Shown here one piece after another: positions 51,728 through 61,424 of a DNA stretch of 64,000 nucleotides (positions are counted from its first letter, which is position 1; the number at the start of each line of letters is the position of its first letter). The notes under the pieces were generated by a model, which saw nothing but the letters and a program-made list of their open reading frames with translations, was not told the origin of the DNA and did not search any database. This stretch comes from AC-43 sp963728855 (lineage in GTDB: Bacteria; Actinomycetota; Actinomycetes; Mycobacteriales; Micromonosporaceae). The stretch spans positions 186,001-250,000 of the forward strand of contig CAVSLN010000013.1 in NCBI GenBank assembly GCA_963728855.1, in the 5' to 3' direction. A program made the translations under genes and the position numbers.

Positions 51728-52549
51728 GTGCGGCGGCACGCCGCTCCGCCCGCGAGGATCGGCTACGGCGGGCCGCTCCTCGACCGGCCACACGGATAGC
51801 TGGACGCTGCCCGCCAGGGTCAGCGGCGACCCGGCCTGGCCGACCGGTACGAGCGTGAAGTCGGGCAGCCGGACGAGGCGCTCGCCACCTCGCTCGCCGC
51901 CGTCGGTCGCCACCGCGAGGTACCAGTCGCCGGCCGGATCTCGGTAGACCCAGCCGGGCTGCCCACCAGATGGGACGACCGGGTCGATACCGCCCGGTAA
52001 GGTGGAAAGCTCTGGCCGCGTGTGCGCCCGCCAGTCGTCCGCTGCCTCGCCGTTGCCGGCCCCGAGGTTCACCAGGGGGTGGAAGTCGTCGTCGGGCCTG
52101 CGGGGTGGGGTACGGATCAGCGCGGTGAGTTCGGCGCGCGCCACCAGCCGGCCGGTCGCGGCCGCGCCGATGCCGATCACGACGAGCCCGCCACCGAGCC
52201 CGACCAGCCAGGCGCGCCAGGTGTGCGGGACGAAGGCCGCGTTCGGCGTGGCCGCGTTCGGCGTGGCCGCGTTCGGCGTGACCGTGTCCGGCGTAACCGC
52301 GTCCGGCGTAACCGCGTCCGGCGTGACCAGTGCGGCGAGGCCCAGCGCCGCCGCCGCGGCGAGGCTGAGCAGCCCGAGGCCGATGCCGAGGTACGCGGCC
52401 GGTCGGGCAGCGACGCCGACCGATGGCGCCGTGGGCCAGTTGGCCGCCGCGCGGGCCCGCCCGAGCAGGCTTACCGCCCCGAACATGAGTACGAGCCCGG
52501 CCAGCCCGACCACCAGGCGCGTGGTCCAGAAGATGGCACTGGGGTCCAT
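51716..52549 (-). CDS. hypothetical membrane protein
   Basis: 277 residues. Three membrane segments (LVVGLAGLVLMFGAVSLLG; AAYLGIGLGLLSLAAAAALG; LVGLGGGLVVIGIGAAATG), with a loop of pentapeptide repeats (TPDAV, TPNAA) between the second and third, and a C-terminal soluble part with GWVYRDPAGDWYLAV. ATG 52549 has a perfect AGGAGGTGCG. Directly abuts folP (TGA/GTG) and may be its operon leader. Family not recognised. Confidence 0.65.
   Translation of the reverse strand: MDPSAIFWTTRLVVGLAGLVLMFGAVSLLGRARAAANWPTAPSVGVAARPAAYLGIGLGLLSLAAAAALGLAALVTPDAVTPDAVTPDTVTPNAATPNAATPNAAFVPHTWRAWLVGLGGGLVVIGIGAAATGRLVARAELTALIRTPPRRPDDDFHPLVNLGAGNGEAADDWRAHTRPELSTLPGGIDPVVPSGGQPGWVYRDPAGDWYLAVATDGGERGGERLVRLPDFTLVPVGQAGSPLTLAGSVQLSVWPVEERPAVADPRGRSGVPPHYSR
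51722..51760 (-). repeat. dispersed hairpin repeat R2, copy C
   Basis: AGAATAGTGCGGCGGCACGC followed by CGCTCCGCCCGCGAGGATC; stem GCGGCG/CGCCGC intact. Here the repeat also codes for the C-terminus (RSGVPPHYSR) of the 277-residue membrane protein. Confidence 0.7.
52237..52326 (-). repeat. 15-bp coding minisatellite (TPNAA/TPDAV)
   Basis: Six 15-bp units of the GCGTTCGGCGTGGCC / GCGTCCGGCGTAACC type, encoding pentapeptides in an extracellular or cytoplasmic loop. Confidence 0.9.
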
Positions 52550-52775
52550 CGCACCTCCTGTCCGTTGCCACCGCACTGACCTGCGGTTTCCAACCCCGCC
52601 AGCCACTCTTGTCACGGTCTACGCGGCTTGTTCGATAGGTGACCGGCACGTACTCTCGGCACTAATCCGGGCTGTACAGCCAAGACACAGTGTCACGGGA
52701 TAGTACCGCCGGGTGAGTATTTCAGAGAGGCTAAGCGTGGAGGTCCTGGTGCCTACCGCGTACCGGGGAGGATAG

Positions 52776-53105
52776 ATGTTCTTCATAGAGCTCGGCCAGG
52801 TCGTGTGCGCCCATGTGGCACACGCCGCGGACGCGCTCGCCGTGGTGACCGGCAAGCTCGCGCCGACACCACCAGCACAGCCGTCCGAGATCAACACGAA
52901 TGGCCTGGTCAACTTCTTTGGCACCAAGATCGCACCGATCCTGCTGGCCATACTCGGCATCATCTTCATCGGGAGGGCCGGCAAGGGCGAGGTGTCCAAG
53001 GTGCTGACCAGCTCGGCGATCGCGATCATCGGCATGGTGTTCATCGCCGGCGCCCTGTCGCTGTTCTTCCTGGGGGACTACCTGATGAGCCTGGCGTTCA
53101 AGTAG
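52776..53105 (+). CDS. VirB2/TrbC-like pilin-type membrane protein (putative)
   Basis: 109 residues. GGGGAGGATAG gives a good ribosome binding site. Two closely spaced membrane segments (IAPILLAILGIIFIGRAG and SSAIAIIGMVFIAGALSLFF) with a short basic loop (GKGEVSKV) between, preceded by a Pro/Ala linker: the topology of VirB2/TrbC pilins. It is first in a set with a VirB3-like and a VirB4 gene, which is the main reason for the call. Sequence identity to pilins is not evident. Confidence 0.55.
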   Translation: MFFIELGQVVCAHVAHAADALAVVTGKLAPTPPAQPSEINTNGLVNFFGTKIAPILLAILGIIFIGRAGKGEVSKVLTSSAIAIIGMVFIAGALSLFFLGDYLMSLAFK

Positions 53106-53112
53106 GCCATAG

Positions 53113-53487
53113 ATGCGGCTGCGCACGGACGACGACATCTACCGGGCCCGGCTGGTCTACCTCGGACCACCGGGATACACCCTCCCGATCCAGCTGCCTT
53201 ACGCGCAGTACGGGCTGTTCGTTCTCCTGGTACCGCTGTTCATGGCCATCCACTACCTCTTCTCGTTCCACGTCGACCTGTTCCCCGCGTGGGAGATCGC
53301 CCTGGCCATGGTGGCCACGTCGTACATATTCAGGCACGTCGATCCCGACCGGCCGGCCCGCACGGTCATCCGTACCGCGCTGACCGACTGGCGAAGCACC
53401 CGCGAATCGTCCGTCGAGCGGCGGGCACCCCGGCTCGTCGCTTCCCGTATCCGCATCCGCGAGCTGCTGCCCAAGGACGGGACATGA
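53113..53487 (+). CDS. VirB3/PrgI/TcpE-like membrane protein (putative)
   Basis: 124 residues. RLVYLGPPGYTLPIQLPYAQ leads into two hydrophobic segments (LFVLLVPLFMAIHYLFSF; WEIALAMVATSYIFRHVD), then a basic tail (RRAPRLVASRIRIREL). Size, topology and position directly before a VirB4 ATPase (4-bp overlap) fit the inner-membrane VirB3/PrgI group; TcpE of Gram-positive conjugation systems is an alternative. Confidence 0.5.
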   Translation: MRLRTDDDIYRARLVYLGPPGYTLPIQLPYAQYGLFVLLVPLFMAIHYLFSFHVDLFPAWEIALAMVATSYIFRHVDPDRPARTVIRTALTDWRSTRESSVERRAPRLVASRIRIRELLPKDGT

Positions 53488-56400
53488 CCCCCACCCCTCC
53501 CCACGACCCGCACCCTGACGACGAGCACGAGACCCCGGACGTCTCCACCGTGCCGCAGGGCGCGGTAGCGGTGTTCCAGGCGCCCCGGGCGGTACGGCCG
53601 AACGGGTCGACGCCGCCGGCCCAGGCGGTCCCGGCCGCGCCACCCGCCGGGCGGCCGGAGATCGAGTCGCCGTTCCTCGACCTGTTCGGCGCGGACGGGC
53701 GAGCCGCTCGACAGTCCACTGTGGACGGACAGGTGGTCGGGGAGGCCGTACCCCCGAGGAACAGCGAACTGGTGCTGCGCCGGCAGCCGCCCACGGCGCC
53801 GCCGCCCCCGAACGTCCCGCCGCCCCCGGCCGTCCCGGCGCCGCCGCCGGCCCGACGGCCGATCGCGATGCCACCGCCGCCTCCTTACTCCTTGCCGGCC
53901 GGTCCGGCGGTCCCGCCAGCTCGGCGACCGGCGGGCGACCGGACCGGTCCCGACCGCGCCCGGGCACTTCCCCAGCGCACCCCGCCGGAGCCGCCCCCGG
54001 TAGCGCGCGCCGTGACCGAGCGGCCGGCCCCGGAACGGACCCCGCCCGAGCGCCGGCCGCCGGAGCGCGCGCCGAAGGGCAAGCCGGCGCCGCCGCCGGG
54101 GAAGCGGCCGCCGGCGAAGGCCGTACCCAAGCCGAAGCACAAGGACCGCGACCCGTCCGAGGAACTGGCGATCACCGAGATCGCCGGGCACCTGACCTAC
54201 ACGCCGAACACGGTCACCGCCTGGTACTGGCTGCCCGAGGTGCGCTGGGCGTTCCGGCCGGACGCCGAGCGCGAGGCGCTGCTGGTGGCGATCGCCGAGC
54301 AGTACGCCGGGCTGGCCGGCTTCCGGCTGCACCTGCGCCGGACCACCCGGCCGTTCCCCGCCGACGAGTGGGCCCGTGGCGTCGACCAGCTCACCGCCAA
54401 CCCGCTGCCGTCCGTGCCCGGCGCGCCGTCCTGGGCCGACCACCTGGTGGCCGCCCAGCACCACCTGCTGTCGGTCAACCACGCCGAGGGCCAGACCTAC
54501 CTGGGCGTGACGTTCGCACGGCGTACCCTCGGCGACTCGCTGTCCGAACGGCTGCGCAACATCTTCGGCAAGGGCATCGCCGATGGTGAGCGCCGCCGGA
54601 TGGCCCGGATGGTCGAGCAGTTCGACGAGGTCCTGGGCCTGTTCGGCATGCGCGGGCGGCGGGTCACATCGCAGGAGCTGGAGTGGCTGCTGTACCGGTC
54701 GGTCGCGCTGTGCATGGCGCCGCCGACCTCGCTCTCGCCGGTCAGCTCCGGCGAATGGGAGCGGGGCGACCTGCTCGCGCTCACCGAGCAGATCGAGCGC
54801 TACCGGACCCCGTACGGCTCCACGGTGAAGCTGGTCAACCGGCTCACCGGCGAGGAGCGGCACGTGGCCGTACTGGCCGTCGGCCGGATGGAGCCGCTGG
54901 AGATCCCCGAGCGCCACGAGCCCTGGCTGCACTTCCACGAGCGGCTGCCCTGGCCGATGGAGATCTCTTCCCGGATCGACGTGCTCGGCCCCGGCGACTC
55001 GTTCCGCAACCTGGAGCACCGGCTCCGGATGATCCGGTCCCAGCAGCTGGACTACGCCGAGCACGGCATGGACGCGCCGCCGGAGCTGGAGCGGCTGGCC
55101 CAGCGTGCCCTGCACATCGGCGACGACATGACCACCGGGCTGCCGACCGACGCGTCCCGGGTACACGGGTGGCACCGGATCGCGGTGTCCGGCCGTACCC
55201 GCGAGGAGTGCCTGGAGCGCGCCCGGAAGCTGATCCAGATCTACTCGCGCGAGCTGCGGATCTCCCTACAGCACCCGAAGAACCAGGACTGGCTGGCCCG
55301 CGAGTTCATCCCCGGCGAGCCGATCGCCAACACCGGGTACATCCGGCGGATGCCGGTCAAGCTCTTCGCGGCGGCCCTGCCCCAGGCGGCGTCGACCGTG
55401 GGCGACCGGCGCGGCGACCTGATCGGGCGCACCGCCGGTACCTGCCGGCGACCGGTGTTCCTGGACCTCCACTTCCCGATGGAGATCCGGGAGCGCTCCG
55501 GCCTCGCGGTCTTCGTCGCCGAGCCCGGCGGTGGCAAGTCCACCCTGCTCGGCGCGCTCGGCTACCTGGCCGCCCGGCGCGGCGTACAGGTGACGTTGCT
55601 GGACCCGTCCGGACCGCTGGCCCGCCTGGCCGCGATGCCGGAGCTGCGCCCGTACTCGCGGGTGCTCAACCTCACCGGGTCCGAGCAGGGGACCCTCGCC
55701 CCGTACGCGCTGATCCCCACCCCGCAACGTGGCCACTTCGCCGACGGCCCGACCGGCGACCGCGAGTACGAGATCGCCGTCTCCAATGCCCGCGCCGAAC
55801 GCCGGATGCTGGTCCAGGACATCTGCTCGATGCTGGTACCCCCGCAGGTCGCCCGCGAGGCGTCCACCGCCACGCTGCTGCGCCACGCCGTCCGCGAGGT
55901 CCCCGCCGAGGAGTCGTCCACCCTGGACGACGTGGTCTCGGTCCTGCGCGAGGTCGACGACGATGACGGACGCGAGCTGGCCAACCTGCTGCTCGACACC
56001 GCCGAGATGCCGCTGGCGCTGCTGTTCTTCGGCTCGCCGCCGCCGTCCTACCTGCAAGGCGACGCCGCGCTCACCGTCATCACCATGTCCGGCCTGCGGC
56101 TGCCCGACCTGAAGATCGAGCGGGAGTACTGGTCGGCCGAAGAGGCTCTCGCGCTGCCGATGCTGCACACCGCGCACCGGCTCGCGGTACGCCGCTGCTA
56201 CGGCGGCTCGATGTCCAGCCGAAAGATGGTCGGGCTGGACGAGGCGCACTTCATGGAGGGCTGGCGCTCCGGCCGGTCCTTCCTCGTACGCCTGGCCCGC
56301 GACTCCCGCAAGTGGAACATCGCCGGCCTGGTCGCCTCCCAGAACCCGCGCGACATCCTCGGGCTCGACGTGCAGAACCTGGTCTCGACCGTGTTCGTCG

Positions 56401-56687
56401 GCCGGATCGCCGAGGACGCGGAGATCGCCTCGGAGGCGCTGCGCCTGCTGCGCGTACCGACCGACGTGGGGTACGAGCAGACCCTCGCGTCATTGTCTAC
56501 TGTGGACACGTCATCCTCCTCGCGCCTCGGGTTCCGGGAGTTCGTGATGCGCGACGTGGACGGACGTGTGCAGAAGGTACGGGTGGACGTGTCATACGTA
56601 CCGGACCTGCTCACGTACCTCGACACCACGCCGGCGATGGCGGCACCGGCGCCCTTGGACCTGCCCATCGACGATCCGGAGGCGTGA
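53484..56687 (+). CDS. VirB4-like type IV secretion ATPase
   Basis: 1067 residues. The first 220 are Pro/Ala/Arg-rich and probably disordered. The VirB4 N-domain follows (EIAGHLTYTPNTVTAWYWLP, RWAFRPDAEREALLVAIAEQ). The ATPase domain has Walker A AEPGGGKSTLL (Lys685), Walker B VGLDEAHFMEG (Asp919, Glu920) and the sensor-like GLVASQNPRDILGLDVQNL. VirB4 proteins energise substrate transfer and pilus assembly in type IV secretion. Intact over its whole length, unlike the genes after it. ATGA overlap with the previous gene. It carries one exact (53713) and one degenerate (56495) iterated palindrome. Confidence 0.85.
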   Translation: MTPTPPHDPHPDDEHETPDVSTVPQGAVAVFQAPRAVRPNGSTPPAQAVPAAPPAGRPEIESPFLDLFGADGRAARQSTVDGQVVGEAVPPRNSELVLRRQPPTAPPPPNVPPPPAVPAPPPARRPIAMPPPPPYSLPAGPAVPPARRPAGDRTGPDRARALPQRTPPEPPPVARAVTERPAPERTPPERRPPERAPKGKPAPPPGKRPPAKAVPKPKHKDRDPSEELAITEIAGHLTYTPNTVTAWYWLPEVRWAFRPDAEREALLVAIAEQYAGLAGFRLHLRRTTRPFPADEWARGVDQLTANPLPSVPGAPSWADHLVAAQHHLLSVNHAEGQTYLGVTFARRTLGDSLSERLRNIFGKGIADGERRRMARMVEQFDEVLGLFGMRGRRVTSQELEWLLYRSVALCMAPPTSLSPVSSGEWERGDLLALTEQIERYRTPYGSTVKLVNRLTGEERHVAVLAVGRMEPLEIPERHEPWLHFHERLPWPMEISSRIDVLGPGDSFRNLEHRLRMIRSQQLDYAEHGMDAPPELERLAQRALHIGDDMTTGLPTDASRVHGWHRIAVSGRTREECLERARKLIQIYSRELRISLQHPKNQDWLAREFIPGEPIANTGYIRRMPVKLFAAALPQAASTVGDRRGDLIGRTAGTCRRPVFLDLHFPMEIRERSGLAVFVAEPGGGKSTLLGALGYLAARRGVQVTLLDPSGPLARLAAMPELRPYSRVLNLTGSEQGTLAPYALIPTPQRGHFADGPTGDREYEIAVSNARAERRMLVQDICSMLVPPQVAREASTATLLRHAVREVPAEESSTLDDVVSVLREVDDDDGRELANLLLDTAEMPLALLFFGSPPPSYLQGDAALTVITMSGLRLPDLKIEREYWSAEEALALPMLHTAHRLAVRRCYGGSMSSRKMVGLDEAHFMEGWRSGRSFLVRLARDSRKWNIAGLVASQNPRDILGLDVQNLVSTVFVGRIAEDAEIASEALRLLRVPTDVGYEQTLASLSTVDTSSSSRLGFREFVMRDVDGRVQKVRVDVSYVPDLLTYLDTTPAMAAPAPLDLPIDDPEA
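53713..53725. repeat. iterated palindrome, exact copy
   Basis: GTCCACTGTGGAC in the disordered N-terminal part of the VirB4 gene, read as Q-S-T-V-D. Confidence 0.95.
56495..56507. repeat. iterated palindrome, degenerate copy
   Basis: GTCTACTGTGGAC, one change, near the 3' end of the VirB4 gene (L-S-T-V-D). Confidence 0.7.
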
Positions 56688-58603
56688 TGCCGACCCGACC
56701 AGTCGCCCGGCCATTCCGCCACCGGGCAGGCGCCTTTGTCGCCACCATCTTCATGGTCGCCACCGGTACGCTCTTCGGCACCGCCTCCCCCGCCGCAGCC
56801 GCTCCGCAACTCTGAAGGTCAGTGCAGCGTCGCAGGAATGGCAGGACCCGTCGCAGTGGAAGGACTGCCTAGGACAAGCTCGAGAACCTCTCGACAGACG
56901 AAGTCCAGTGCGTCATGGCCCCGACCCCGGAGGCACCTGACTCGGGCATGGCGGGATGGTTCGCATCGCGCCCATCGGCGGCACCCAGCAGAGTGACGGC
57001 CTGTTCATGCAGCATGGTTACGCCGGATACGACTTCACGACGTACGACATCGGCTGCGTGCCGACGGTCATGCATCCTGACTACAAGTTCGAGAACACGA
57101 TCGCAAATCGGCGAGTTCATGTTCGCCACAGCGATCGTCGGCGCGTCCAACGCGCTTGCGGGAGAAGGCATGGGACCCACAAAGCATGTGGGGTTGGGCC
57201 GATCCGCTCGTCGACCAGGCAACCAAGGCCATCTACACGAAAGTGTTCACAGTCTTCGGCACAATCACCTTCGCCGTCATCGGGCTCTACCTGCTGTGGC
57301 GGTCTCGTCAGTCGGACATGAACAACGCGATGACGACTGCCGGCTGGGCGATTCTCGTCATGGTGGCGGTGACGGCGCTCGCCGCATGGCCATCGCGATC
57401 CGCGCACCTGGCGGATCAAAGCCTCATCACGGGGCTCTCATGCTGTGCACGAGGCCGTCGGCCCGCCAGCCCGAAGACATCCCGCCAGATCGATGTGCCC
57501 AGCTGCCCCACCCGGAGCAATGCAAGGATCACCGCACACCAGCACAACGGGCAAGCGACGTCGCCGTGCAAAACATCCTCTACCGGAACTGGCTACGTGG
57601 CACCCTAGGCTCGGCGGACAGCCCCACCGCGCAAAAGTATGGCCCGATCCTCTACGACTCCAAGTCCCTGACTTGGACAGGAACAGGACGATATCAAGGC
57701 CGACGACAAGAGGCAAGGAGCGACAAAGATACTCAGCGAGAAGCAGGCCGAATGGGAAAAGGTCGCCAAGCAGATCAAGAGCCGAGGATCCGGATGCGTA
57801 CCAGTACCTACAGGGCACCAAGGGCATGGACCGCATCGGGGCCGGGTTCATTGCAATCCTATCCGCGCTGTTCTTCGCGATGTTCGATATCACTGCGTCC
57901 GTACTTGTGCTGCTTGGGTTCCTGATCTTCCGGTGGGCGGTTATCGCGGCGCCGTTGCTCGGGACAATCGGAATGCTTCGCCCAGCCAGTGCGGGATCCG
58001 GCGGCTGGCCAACGCCGTCATCGCGGCGATCTTCAACATCATCATTTTCGGCGCAGGCGCCGCGGTGTACCTGTTCGCCGTGGACCTCATCATGAGCGCG
58101 ACGCTTCCCGCCGTGGCTTCAGGTGACGTTGGTCTGGCTGTGCTGGGGTGGTGGGCTGGCTTCTGTTGCGGCCGTACCGGCGGATCACCCAGCTCGGCGG
58201 GAAGGACTCGGCGCGCCAGATCGCCAGCGTCGGTTCCTGGCACCGCAACTTCTTCCGGGACATGCGGACGGCCGCCACGCTGGGCGCACGGCTGCGGCAG
58301 TTGAGGCAGTCGTGAGCGCGCCGTGGAGGTGATCCCGGAGCAGCCGACGGAATCGCCCGCCCGGAGACCCGTGCCGAAGACCCGACGGAGGCACCGTGCG
58401 GACGCGGACGCAGACCCGCGACCGAGGATCGGGCGATACCCGAGGAGCGGACCGCGCCAGCGACGCGAACGCTCCGGGAGCGGGACCGCGGCCGGACGTA
58501 CCAGATGCAGGCACCCAGCTACGCCGTGTACCGACCGGAGAACCGGGGAAGCGCTGCCAGCTCCCGCGCCAGACGTCCCGAGTCGGTCAATGTACGTGGG
58601 TGA
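56687..58603 (+). pseudogene. VirB6/TrbL-like polytopic membrane protein, many frame breaks
   Basis: ATG 56687 overlaps the VirB4 stop and starts a signal peptide (FVATIFMVATGTLFGTASPA). The protein then jumps among frames: SAASQEWQDPSQWKDCL, LENLSTDEVQCVMAPTPEAP, MQHGYAGYDFTTYDIGCVPT, EFMFATAIVGASNAL, then membrane segments (VFTVFGTITFAVIGLYLLW, GWAILVMVAVTALAAWP, FIAILSALFFAMFDITASV, LANAVIAAIFNIIIFGAGAA) and the tail VGSWHRNFFRDMRTAATLGA; it may extend to VYRPENRGS...ESVNVRG at 58603. Around eight or more single-base shifts. Order and topology fit a VirB6-type channel protein. Confidence 0.6.
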
Positions 58604-58609
58604 TGTGCG

Positions 58610-59158
58610 ATGCGTCAGGTACTGCGATTGCTCGGCAACCGATACGGGGCCGCGCTGGCGCTCATCGTCGTCATCGCGGTCGTCGTGGCGTTCGGCAAGC
58701 TCTTCGTGCACCGGTCGGTAAGCCCAGCCCACGCTGAACCCGTGACGGCGTGGCGCCCGCGGTCACCGCGACCGCCTCGCCGCAGCCGGACGATGGATTG
58801 GACCGAGCCGAGCGAGGCGCCAGCCCGCGCCATCGACGAGCCCCGGCGCAGCGGAGCCGCAAGCCGTGGCGGTCGACTTCGCCCGAGCCTGGCTCAACCA
58901 CACCAACATCAGCGCCACCGATTGGCACACGGCGGTGGCCAAGCTACGCGACACGAAGTCGCTCGCCGACAAACTCGACGGAACTGACCCGGCGCGATCG
59001 TGCCAGCGAGCCAGATGACCGGCGACCCCGGTGTCGTCAACCAGGCAGAGTCCTACGTGGACATAGCGATCCCGCTCGACGCCGGTACCCTCACACTCAC
59101 TCTCAAGGCGACCGATGGACGCTGGCTCGTCGACGGCGTCGACTGGGAACGGACATGA
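58610..59158 (+). pseudogene. VirB8/TcpC-like protein, frame breaks
   Basis: Starts RQVLRLLGNRYGAALALIVV, one membrane segment, then in other frames EPQAVAVDFARAWLNHTNIS, TAVAKLRDTKSLADKLDG, QAESYVDIAIPLDAGTLTLT and DGRWLVDGVDWERT before the stop at 59156-59158. A short cytoplasmic end, one membrane segment and an NTF2-like outer domain describe VirB8/TcpC subunits. At least three frame shifts. Confidence 0.6.
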
Positions 59159-60270
59159 ACGGCGCGCCGGGCCGGCATTATCGTCGCGCATATGGTCGCG
59201 GCGCTGACCGTCTGCTGCTGCGCGGGCAGCGCGGCGGCGTTCTTCCTCGGCGGCCTCGCCAATAGTCGACCGCGAACGAGCGTTCAACGCGGACTGCAGC
59301 GCGAAGACGGTGATGCAAACGTCAAGCTGCCCTCGATCGCATCGCTCGGAGTCAGAACCAGATTCATAACGCTGCGAGCATCGTCAGCGTCGGCCAGCAG
59401 ATGCAGGTGCCGCCGCGCGGCTGGGTGATCGCGATCGCACCGCGCTGCAGGAGTCGTACCTGAACAATCTCGGGAATCTGGGCGCGCGAAACGACCATGA
59501 CTCGCTCGGCCTGTTCCAGCAGCGTCCCAGCCAGGGCTGGGGCACGCCGGACCAGATCATGGATCCGGTCTACGCATCGCGGAAGTTCTACGAGCACCTG
59601 CTCAAGGGTGCCCGGCTGGGCAGACCATGGCGCTGACCGACGCCGCGCAGGCGTACAGCGCAGCGCATATCCTGACGCATATGCGAAGCACGAGCCGCTA
59701 GCGACGCAGGTCGTCAACTCCCTGACCAACGGCGCAGCTCGCGCGGTCGGCTGCGTTGACGTCGCAGCGCTGTGCGCAGCCCGGCGAGATCGCCGCGTCC
59801 GGCTGGACCGCGCCAGTCGTCGCCGTTGATCGTCTCCGGCTTCCGGACACCCTAACGGCCCACCCACAATGGCGTGGACCTCGGAGCGAGCCGTGGTACC
59901 CCGATCCACGCCGCGGCCGCCGGCGTGGTGACTCTGGTCCGCTGCCAGGCGACACACGGCCACCGGCGCGTGGTGGGGTTGCGGGCAGGACGGTTCGCTC
60001 TCCATCCTGGGCTGCGGCTGGTATATGGAGATCATGCACGCTGGTAACATCATGACGCGGTACTGTCACCAGGGTCAGCAGCCGATCGTCACAGTCGGCC
60101 AGCAGGGTCGCCGCCGGTCAGGTCATCGGGTACGTCGGTGACACCGGTAACTCCTCCGGCCCGCATCTGCACTTCGAAGTCCATCATCAACGGTGACCGT
60201 AGCTACACTGGCGCGGTCGACCCGGCCCTTCATGAAGGAGCAGGGCGCGCCACTGGGCGGGGCGAAGTGA
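59155..60270 (+). pseudogene. M23 peptidase with lytic-transglycosylase-like region, frame breaks
   Basis: Signal anchor VAALTVCCCAGSAAAFFLGG; then GWVIAIA, ALQESYLNNLGNLGARNDHD and SLGLFQQRPSQGWGTPDQIM, the SLT-like pattern of actinobacterial wall hydrolases; NGVDLGASRGTPIHAAAAGV and QVIGYVGDTGNSSGPHLHFE (H-x-H zinc site) mark the M23 endopeptidase domain. Many one-base shifts, e.g. an extra T in GTCCATCATCAACGG. Cell-wall opening enzyme expected in a secretion or conjugation locus (VirB1 role). ATGA overlap with the previous gene. Confidence 0.65.
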
Positions 60271-60564
60271 ACGACTGGTTACCTCAGCCGCCGCGCCCGA
60301 TCGTGCCGGTACCGGCTGCAGGCCGGGACGACCTGCGCGGGAAGACGGGTGCTCGTCGGCTAGTCCCGGGCTGGGCTGGCGCGGTGACCTCCGAGCGGAC
60401 GCGGCCGTGGTACAGGGCGCCCGGACCTACGTCCCAGTCTGACCGAGCAGGAGTGGTACCGAGCCGAGGTCGAGCAGATGGAGACATTCGCCCCCTCGTA
60501 CCGGTTGACCGAGTATGGGTCGAGGCGCTCGGCGAGCCGGCCCCCGGCAAGGAACGTCGGCTGA
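60267..60564 (+). pseudogene. hypothetical protein, frame break
   Basis: About 98 residues. GTG 60267 overlaps the previous stop. N-terminus NDWLPQPPRPIVPVPAAGRD in one frame; C-terminus LTEQEWYRAEVEQMETFAPS and YRLTEYGSRRSASRPP in another. No recognised domain. Confidence 0.45.
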
Positions 60565-60565
60565 C

Positions 60566-60838
60566 ATGTTCGAGCGGCTCGTGTCCCTCGACTCCCCGGC
60601 CCGACCGGGTACCCAATCTCTGCTCGGCGCGTCGTCAGGCCTCAGCGGCCGCCGAGTGGTAAGGGTCGGCGCGTCAGACGAGCAGCGAGATCTGCGGGCG
60701 GTGACCGAGGACCACCAGAACGCCGAGGGCGACGTCTGCGTACGGGTGGCCCGTGAACGGGACTGGTATCGCTGGGCCTGGACAGGCCAGACCCCAAAGA
60801 CCCTGGAAGTTCCCGTCTACCTCTTCTGGGCCGAGTAG
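60566..60838 (+). CDS. small hypothetical protein
   Basis: 90 residues, intact. RRVVRVGASDEQRDLRAVTE and WYRWAWTGQTPKTLEVPVYL; Trp-rich C-terminus. Not recognised. Last gene of the plus-strand secretion-like set; convergent with the ESX-type genes. Confidence 0.5.
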   Translation: MFERLVSLDSPARPGTQSLLGASSGLSGRRVVRVGASDEQRDLRAVTEDHQNAEGDVCVRVARERDWYRWAWTGQTPKTLEVPVYLFWAE

Positions 60839-60842
60839 CCGG

Positions 60843-61415
60843 TTATGTCACATCGTGGCCGCCACAGACCCGCCAGCCATCCTCGTTGTGCGTGATGAAC
60901 TCCCACTGCTCGATCCGGTTTGCCGCTTTCCCTCAATAACCGCCAAGGTGAGCAGGCCGGCTGCCACTGTTGCGTTGTCACCGGCCCGTCTGACTGCTCA
61001 GACTCCGTTAACCGAACCGTGATCTTCAAACCATATTCCTTTTGCCGCTTTGTCGATGTCGCCACGGAACGCTCCAATCTCAGCGAGTGCCAGAAGTGTC
61101 GGCGCATTGGTACTCGGCGGCCCGGACATCATCGCGGTTGGCCAAGTAGGCGGTCAGAAACTCCTGCGTCGCGAGGACAGGCGTGCGGCGGTCGGGCTTC
61201 GTCGCCCTATCGTAATAGACGAATGCGGCGCCCGCGCCGCCCAGGCACAGCAAAACGATTAGAGCAAGCCCGAAGACCAGCCAGCGTCTAAGGCGATGCC
61301 AACGGCCAGCACGGGTCGGACCGGATGCAGTCGGTGGTAAGACTCCGCCCGGCCCGATCGGGGCATCGGCCGGTGGCATCTTGTCCACAGATTGAGGAGG
61401 GGGGGACGGCTCCAT
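60843..61415 (-). pseudogene. membrane-anchored hypothetical protein, frame breaks
   Basis: N-terminus rich in Pro, one membrane segment (WLVFGLALIVLLCLGGAGAA), then PVLATQEFLTAYLANRDDVR; further on in other frames YGLKITVRLTESEQ, AAGLLTLAVIEGKAANRIEQ and WEFITHNEDGWRVCGG. An NTF2-like outer domain is possible. Lies directly downstream of the mycosin gene. Confidence 0.45.
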
Positions 61416-61424
61416 GGGCAGAGC

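Noticed and set aside
52616..52775. Search for an att site or integrase remnant before the type IV-like locus
   Set aside because: No tRNA end, direct repeat or integrase sequence is visible; the region only shows a ribosome binding site for the first gene.
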